A DNA stretch of 61,717 nucleotides, taken from assembly GCA_014359475.1 (NCBI GenBank), contig JACIZI010000024.1, positions 1 through 61,717 of the forward strand, given 5' to 3'. The DNA comes from Marinobacter sp. GTDB lineage: Bacteria > Pseudomonadota > Gammaproteobacteria > Pseudomonadales > Oleiphilaceae. Made by a program: the position numbers and the translations under genes. The notes beneath the pieces are model-generated. The model ran no database searches, had not been told where the DNA came from, and saw only the letters and a list, made by a program, of their open reading frames with translations. Below, one piece after another: positions 57,536-61,717 of this stretch (position 1 is the stretch's first letter; each line of letters starts with the position of its first letter).

Positions 57536-58690
57536 ATGTTGATTGTTGCCGACGAGAATATTCCCCATCTTGATTCGTTCTTCGCAGATATCGGCAAGGT
57601 GCGGGCGGTGTGCGGTCGCTCCATGACGGCAGAGCAGATCCGGGAGGCGGATATACTGCTGGTGCGCTCTGTTACCCGGGTGGACGAGGCCTTGCTTAAA
57701 GGAAGCCGTGTGCGTTTTGTGGGCACCACCACCATCGGCACCGATCATGTGGATCTGGATTATCTCCAACAGCAGAGTATCCGCTTTTCCGCCGCGCCGG
57801 GCTGCAACGCCAATAGTGTGGTGGAGTATGTTCTGACGGTGCTGTCGCTCTGGGCGGAACGTACCGGCATGGATGACTGGGCGGATCTGTCAGTGGGCAT
57901 CGTTGGTGCCGGCAATGTCGGCGGTGAACTGGGCAGACGGCTGGAGCGTCTGGGTTTTAAAGTGAAGCTCTGTGATCCTCCGAGGGCTGAAGCGGAGCCG
58001 GATAATGTCGATCAGTTTGTCGGACTTGAAGACGCCCTGAGTTGTGATGTCGTGACTTTCCACACGCCGCTGAACCGGGAAGGGGCGTATCCAACCTGGC
58101 ATCTGATGAACGAATCCAGGATGCAAGCCCTGAAACCCGGGCAGTTGCTCATCAATACCAGTCGCGGCGAGGTGGTGGACAACCAGGCCTTACTGGCGCG
58201 ACTGGAAGCTGGCCAGGCACCGGCGGTGGTGCTGGATGTCTGGGAGAATGAACCGGCCATTCTGGCAGGGCTGGTGAGGCATAGCTGGCTGGCCACGCCC
58301 CACATCGCGGGATACAGTCTGGAAGGCAAGGTGATGGGCGTGGAGGCTATCTACCAGGCGGTGAGTCATTATCTTGGCCTGCCGGCCCGCAAACAGGCCG
58401 GTCAGTTCCTACCGGAGCCGCCCCTCAGTAAAATGTCCTTTACCGGATCGGTCGCGGAACTGGATGCGGCAAACCGCGCCATGCGGGCCTGCTATGATCC
58501 GCGCAGCGACGATGCCCGGTTGCGGCTGGTGTTGGCGGGTGGCGAACAACAACGCAAGGAAGGATTCGATCGTCTGCGCCGGGATTACCCGGTACGCCGG
58601 GAGTTCTCCAGCCTGAAACTCCAGCTCAAGGGTGCCAGCAAGTCCTACCAGGACACATTCCGTGCCCTGGGGTTCAAGGTCAAGGTCTGA
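57536..58690 (+). CDS. pdxB: Erythronate-4-phosphate dehydrogenase
   Basis: Second step of DXP-dependent pyridoxal phosphate synthesis. The 384-residue D-2-hydroxyacid dehydrogenase has the NAD motif VGIVGAGNVGGELG near residue 122, LINTSRGEVVDN, a catalytic Glu and His region (DVWENEP and TPHIAGYS), and the PdxB C-terminal domain. It lies 11 bases after rhlB. Confidence 0.96.
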   Translation: MLIVADENIPHLDSFFADIGKVRAVCGRSMTAEQIREADILLVRSVTRVDEALLKGSRVRFVGTTTIGTDHVDLDYLQQQSIRFSAAPGCNANSVVEYVLTVLSLWAERTGMDDWADLSVGIVGAGNVGGELGRRLERLGFKVKLCDPPRAEAEPDNVDQFVGLEDALSCDVVTFHTPLNREGAYPTWHLMNESRMQALKPGQLLINTSRGEVVDNQALLARLEAGQAPAVVLDVWENEPAILAGLVRHSWLATPHIAGYSLEGKVMGVEAIYQAVSHYLGLPARKQAGQFLPEPPLSKMSFTGSVAELDAANRAMRACYDPRSDDARLRLVLAGGEQQRKEGFDRLRRDYPVRREFSSLKLQLKGASKSYQDTFRALGFKVKV

Positions 58691-58715
58691 CGGGGCCTGG
58701 CGCAGCCTGTCAAGC

Positions 58716-59594
58716 TTAAGACGAATCCTGCAGCGCCGCGATACGGTCTTCCAGCGGCGGATGGGTCATAAACAGGGCACCCAGGCCGTTTCTCGCTCCG
58801 CGATTGATGCCGAAGGCCTGCAGGGAGTCGGGCATCTGGTCAGGCACTTCGCTCTCCTGTTTGAGCCGGGCCAGGGCACTGATCATGGCGTCCCGACCGG
58901 CTAGCCGGGCGCCGGCACTGTCCGCCCGGAACTCCCGGCGGCGGGAGAACCAGAACACGATGGTGCTGGCGAGAATACCCAACACAATTTCTGCGACGAT
59001 GCTGACCACAAAAAAGCCAATCCCGTGTCCGCTCTCATTCCTGAACACCACCCGATCCACAAAGGAGCCGATCACCCGGGAGGCGAAGATCACAAAGGTG
59101 TTTACCACGCCCTGAATCAGTGCCAGGGTAATCATGTCCCCATTCGCCACATGGCCGATTTCATGGCCCAGCACAGCGCGGATCTCCTCCCTGTCAAAAC
59201 GGTGTAACAGTCCCTCGCTGACAGCCACCAGAGCCTGATTCCGGTTCCAGCCGGTGGCGAACGCATTGGATTGTGAGGCAGGGAAAATCGCCACCTCCGG
59301 CATGCCGATGCCAGCCTTTCCGGACAGTTCACGCACGGTGTCCACCAGCCAGCGCTCCGCCGGTGTGCGGGGGTTATCTATTACCCGGGCCCTGGTGCTC
59401 CATTTTGCCATTGGCTTGGAAATCAGCAACGACACAATGGCACCGGCAAAGCCGAAGACTGCCGCAAAGGCCAGCAGAGAGCCATACTGAATGCCGTTCT
59501 GGGCCAGGTAACTGTCCACACCCAGCAGTTTCAGGGTGATGCTGGCGACCAGGATCACCGCCAGGTTGGTAGCAAGAAAAAGCAGAATTCTCAT
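58716..59594 (-). CDS. htpX: Membrane protease HtpX
   Basis: Zinc metalloprotease of 292 residues that degrades damaged inner-membrane proteins with FtsH. There are about four transmembrane helices. The zinc site is [12 protein letters not shown] near residue 140, and the third ligand Glu is in [13 protein letters not shown]. It converges on pdxB. Confidence 0.96.
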   Translation of the reverse strand: MRILLFLATNLAVILVASITLKLLGVDSYLAQNGIQYGSLLAFAAVFGFAGAIVSLLISKPMAKWSTRARVIDNPRTPAERWLVDTVRELSGKAGIGMPEVAIFPASQSNAFATGWNRNQALVAVSEGLLHRFDREEIRAVLGHEIGHVANGDMITLALIQGVVNTFVIFASRVIGSFVDRVVFRNESGHGIGFFVVSIVAEIVLGILASTIVFWFSRRREFRADSAGARLAGRDAMISALARLKQESEVPDQMPDSLQAFGINRGARNGLGALFMTHPPLEDRIAALQDSS

Positions 59595-59695
59595 GATTGT
59601 TTCCTGACTGGTTATTCGCCTGAGGAATTACGCTCTATATATAGGACTGGCTCGCCTGTTCTCAACGGTATTACAGTGATTTAATGGGCCCGGAT

Positions 59696-60154
59696 TCAGG
59701 ACAGGTCCCGGAAGAATACCTGCTGCATGACCTGGCTGATCTGGGCGGAGGTGCCCCGGCGCAGGGCCTGACGAATAAGGTGAATGTGGGTGGACAGGTC
59801 CTGGCGCACCGAGCCGGGCAGGTCCTCCCCTGGCGGTCTGGCGGGGGGCGTGTTCAGCAGTTCGGAGGGTGCCGGGGCGCTTAGCCGGGTGAAAGCCGCG
59901 TGGCTCAGTACCGCTTGATCCAGTGCCTCCTGGCGGATGGTATCCACGTAGCGGATCAGTCCTTCCTCTGCCAGCCAGAGCAGGGCACCGAAACAGGCCA
60001 TGTGTCGTTTGCTGTGCAGGCCGAACTCATCCGGTTCGTCCGGTCCTGCAATGTCCTCGACGAACAGATTGACGCGCCGGGGAAAAGCCGCATAGAGCTG
60101 GGCCAGAATGACGGCGGTATCCTTGTAAAATTCCTCGATATGGATATCAGCCAT
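59696..60154 (-). CDS. Conserved protein of unknown function
   Basis: A 152-residue soluble protein I cannot assign. The start MADIHIEEFYKDTAVILAQLY is followed by a region resembling a winged-helix hint (HMACFGALLWLAEEGLIRYVDTIRQEALDQAVLSHAAFTRL), then a Pro-rich linker (SAPAPSELLNTPPARPPG) and a C-terminal helix with RQALRRGTSAQISQVMQQVFF. There is no signal peptide and no Cys pair. It lies 11 bases from alaA and probably shares its transcript. Confidence 0.8.
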   Translation of the reverse strand: MADIHIEEFYKDTAVILAQLYAAFPRRVNLFVEDIAGPDEPDEFGLHSKRHMACFGALLWLAEEGLIRYVDTIRQEALDQAVLSHAAFTRLSAPAPSELLNTPPARPPGEDLPGSVRQDLSTHIHLIRQALRRGTSAQISQVMQQVFFRDLS

Positions 60155-60165
60155 GTTCTGTCGCC

Positions 60166-61380
60166 TTATACCCGGTAGTCAGACAGGAAATTGCCGAAAC
60201 GGGTCATGGCATCCTCCAGGGCATCTTCCCGGGGCAGGAATACCACCCGCAGGTGTTGTTTGTCTGTGACGTTAAAAGCGGAGCCTTGCACCAGCAGGAT
60301 TTTTTCCTGTAGCAGCAGGTCCAGTACCAGCTTTTCGTCGTCGACGATCGGGAACCGCTTCGGGTCCAGTTTCGGGAACAGATAGAGCGCGCCCCTGGGT
60401 TTTACGCAGCTCACCCCGGGGATATCGTTGAGGGTTTTCCAGGCAGTTTCGCGCTGCTCATAAAGCCGGCCTCCCGGGGCCACCAGGTCATTAATGGACT
60501 GGTAGCCGCCCAGGGCCGTCTGGATGGCCAGCTGTGCGGGTACGTTGGCACACAGGCGCATGTTGGAGAGCATCTCGATACCTTCAATCAGATCCCTCGC
60601 CCGGTGTTTGGCCCCGCTGATAATCATCCAGCCAGAACGGTAGCCGGCGGCCCGGTAGTTTTTGGACAGGCCGTTATAGGTAAAGAACAGCACATCGTCG
60701 GCCAGGGAGGCGGTGGAGACGTGCTCTGTGCCGTCGTACAATATCTTGTCGTAGATCTCGTCAGACAGGACCACCAGGTTGTGCTCACGGGCAAGTTTAA
60801 CCACTTCTTCCAGCAGCTCTCTGGAATAGACGGCGCCTGTCGGGTTGTTGGGATTGATCAGTACAATGGCCCTGGTTCTGGGCGTGATCTTGCTGCGGAT
60901 ATCATCCAGATCCGGGAACCAGTCCTGCTGCTCGTCGCAGTGGTAATGCACCGGCCGGCCACTGGAAAGGGTGACGGCGGCCGTCCACAGGGGGTAATCG
61001 GGCGCCGGGATCAGCACCTCGTCGCCGGTATTCAGCAGGGCCTGCATGGACATCACGATCAGCTCGCTGACCCCGTTGCCCAGGTAGATGTCGTCGATAT
61101 CGACCTTGTCGATGCCGCGCTGCTGGCAGTAGTGCATCACCGCCTTGCGTGCGGAGAACAGGCCCTTGGATTCCACATAGCCCTGGGCCATGTGCATGTT
61201 ATAGATCACGTCCTGCTGAATTTCCTCGGGTATATCCAGCTCAAAAGCGGCAGGGTTGCCGATGTTCAGCTTCATTACCCGGTGACCTTCTTCCTCAAGC
61301 CTTCTCGCTTCCCGCAGAACCACGCCCCGAATCTCGTAACAGACGTTGTCGAGCTTTGTGGATTTGCTGTAGTTCTGCAT
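60166..61380 (-). CDS. alaA: Alanine aminotransferase AlaA-type
   Basis: Class-I PLP aminotransferase of 404 residues, close to E. coli AlaA/YfbQ, which makes alanine from pyruvate and glutamate. Substrate-side motifs are GNPAAFELD, the NPNNPTGAVYS block, and SDEIYDKI. The PLP Lys is in YNGLSKNYRAAGYRSGW. It is oriented away from the window end, with its own promoter. Confidence 0.93.
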   Translation of the reverse strand: MQNYSKSTKLDNVCYEIRGVVLREARRLEEEGHRVMKLNIGNPAAFELDIPEEIQQDVIYNMHMAQGYVESKGLFSARKAVMHYCQQRGIDKVDIDDIYLGNGVSELIVMSMQALLNTGDEVLIPAPDYPLWTAAVTLSSGRPVHYHCDEQQDWFPDLDDIRSKITPRTRAIVLINPNNPTGAVYSRELLEEVVKLAREHNLVVLSDEIYDKILYDGTEHVSTASLADDVLFFTYNGLSKNYRAAGYRSGWMIISGAKHRARDLIEGIEMLSNMRLCANVPAQLAIQTALGGYQSINDLVAPGGRLYEQRETAWKTLNDIPGVSCVKPRGALYLFPKLDPKRFPIVDDEKLVLDLLLQEKILLVQGSAFNVTDKQHLRVVFLPREDALEDAMTRFGNFLSDYRV

Positions 61381-61417
61381 AGGAAGTTATATCTCCGGAG
61401 GGTGGCGTAAAAAATCT

Positions 61418-61445
61418 ATTCTAGCCGAGCAAAGGCCCCGTACAA
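61418..61445 (-). promoter_or_regulatory. Promoter of alaA
   Basis: Read on the minus strand, TTGTAC (61440-61445) and TAGAAT (61418-61423) are 16 bases apart, about 38 bases before the alaA ATG. A sound sigma-70 match. Confidence 0.65.
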
Positions 61446-61566
61446 CAGGGGCAAACGTGATGAATTGTGGCAGTGTGACGGGCCCGGGTGCCGAAATCGG
61501 TTCTCTCTGTGCCGTTTTGTGTCGTTCGATGTTGTCATCCGGTATAAGTATTGGGCACGATCTAGC

Positions 61567-61717
61567 AGCCTGTCGGACTTAAGCAATCGTCGCGAGCAAG
61601 GTGGGAAAGCGAGCGCAGATTTTCTGGATTTTGAGGCGCATAGTGGTTCTATGCAACGAAAAAGCCGGGAAATATGAGCCGTTTTCCCACCGGCGCAGTA
61701 GATTAGCCTTAAGTCCG
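61567..61717. mobile_element. MITE-like element, long copy, cut by window end
   Basis: It begins AGCCTGTCGGACTTAAG and ends at the window edge in AAGTCCG, the inner half of the matching inverted arm. The first 45 bases match 42 of 45 with 51200-51244. Inner inverted repeats are GGTGGGAAA (61601) with TTTTCCCACC (61682-61691), and GCATAG-TGGTT-CTATGC. So it folds as a long hairpin. No coding content. The bases at 61446-61566 between it and the alaA promoter show no gene. Confidence 0.75.

Noticed and set aside
61465-61677. Small plus-strand open frame near the window end
   Set aside because: Most of it translates the repeat element, and no homology or ribosome-binding site supports it.
61567-61717. 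Integron attC site or phage attachment site
   Set aside because: No integrase and no attC core motifs are present. The paired ends and second copy fit a MITE-like repeat better.

Overview
The window reads as ordinary chromosomal DNA of a marine, respiratory gammaproteobacterium. The gene content and order (aapJQMP, glnS-cysS, tRNA-Pro/Arg/His/Leu followed by tig-clpP-clpX-lon-hupB-ppiD, ccoNOQP-ccoGHIS, finR/fpr) resemble Pseudomonas and its relatives. The moderately GC-rich composition, the zwf-pgl-eda-edd order and the overall protein style fit best with Marinobacter or a close relative. That assignment is an inference from gene content; no rRNA is present to test it. There are about 52 protein genes, four tRNA genes, and no prophage, complete insertion sequence or CRISPR array.

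Layout. (1) 1-7.3 kb: acnB, then miaE, the divergent finR/fpr redox pair, a ferritin-like PF10118 hydrolase and an exported protein with a lysozyme-like motif. (2) 7.5-11.8 kb: the general L-amino-acid ABC transporter aapJQMP behind a convincing sigma-54 promoter. (3) 11.8-19.8 kb: lpxH and ppiB on the minus strand, then glnS, cysS, malate synthase G and folD. Between glcB and folD lies a mosaic palindrome with heptamer repeats. (4) 19.9-29.3 kb: four tRNAs and the protein quality-control cluster tig, clpP, clpX, lon, hupB, ppiD. (5) 29.3-39.4 kb: the Entner-Doudoroff genes zwf-pgl-eda-edd, a divergent uracil-DNA-glycosylase-superfamily gene, glpD and glpK, and a DASS anion symporter. (6) 39.5-51 kb: a polysaccharide deacetylase and a DnaJ-like gene, ttcA, and the whole cbb3 oxidase structural and assembly set behind an Anr/FNR-like box. 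(7) 51.2-61.4 kb: an alpha/beta hydrolase, rlmM, tusA, dsbD, epmC, rhlB, pdxB, htpX, a small unknown gene and alaA.

How the parts fit. AcnB and malate synthase G serve the TCA/glyoxylate cycle, which suits growth on acetate, fatty acids or alkanes. The ED genes and the glycerol genes feed sugar phosphates and glycerol into central metabolism. The Aap and DASS transporters import amino acids and dicarboxylates. The cbb3 oxidase supports respiration at low oxygen. ClpXP, Lon, HtpX, PpiD, trigger factor and DsbD handle folding and turnover in the cytoplasm, membrane and periplasm. MiaE, TtcA, RlmM, EpmC and RhlB act on tRNA, rRNA, EF-P and mRNA.

I found no new multi-gene system. The least explained structures are non-coding. 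One is the roughly 230-bp palindrome at 18631-18860, built from helically phased heptamers and carrying an expanded pyrimidine tract in one arm. Another is a MITE-like element present at 51200-51275 and 61567-61717; the first copy sits 5 bp upstream of a ribosome-binding site. Two inverted repeats, at hupB and between finR and fpr, may be operators.
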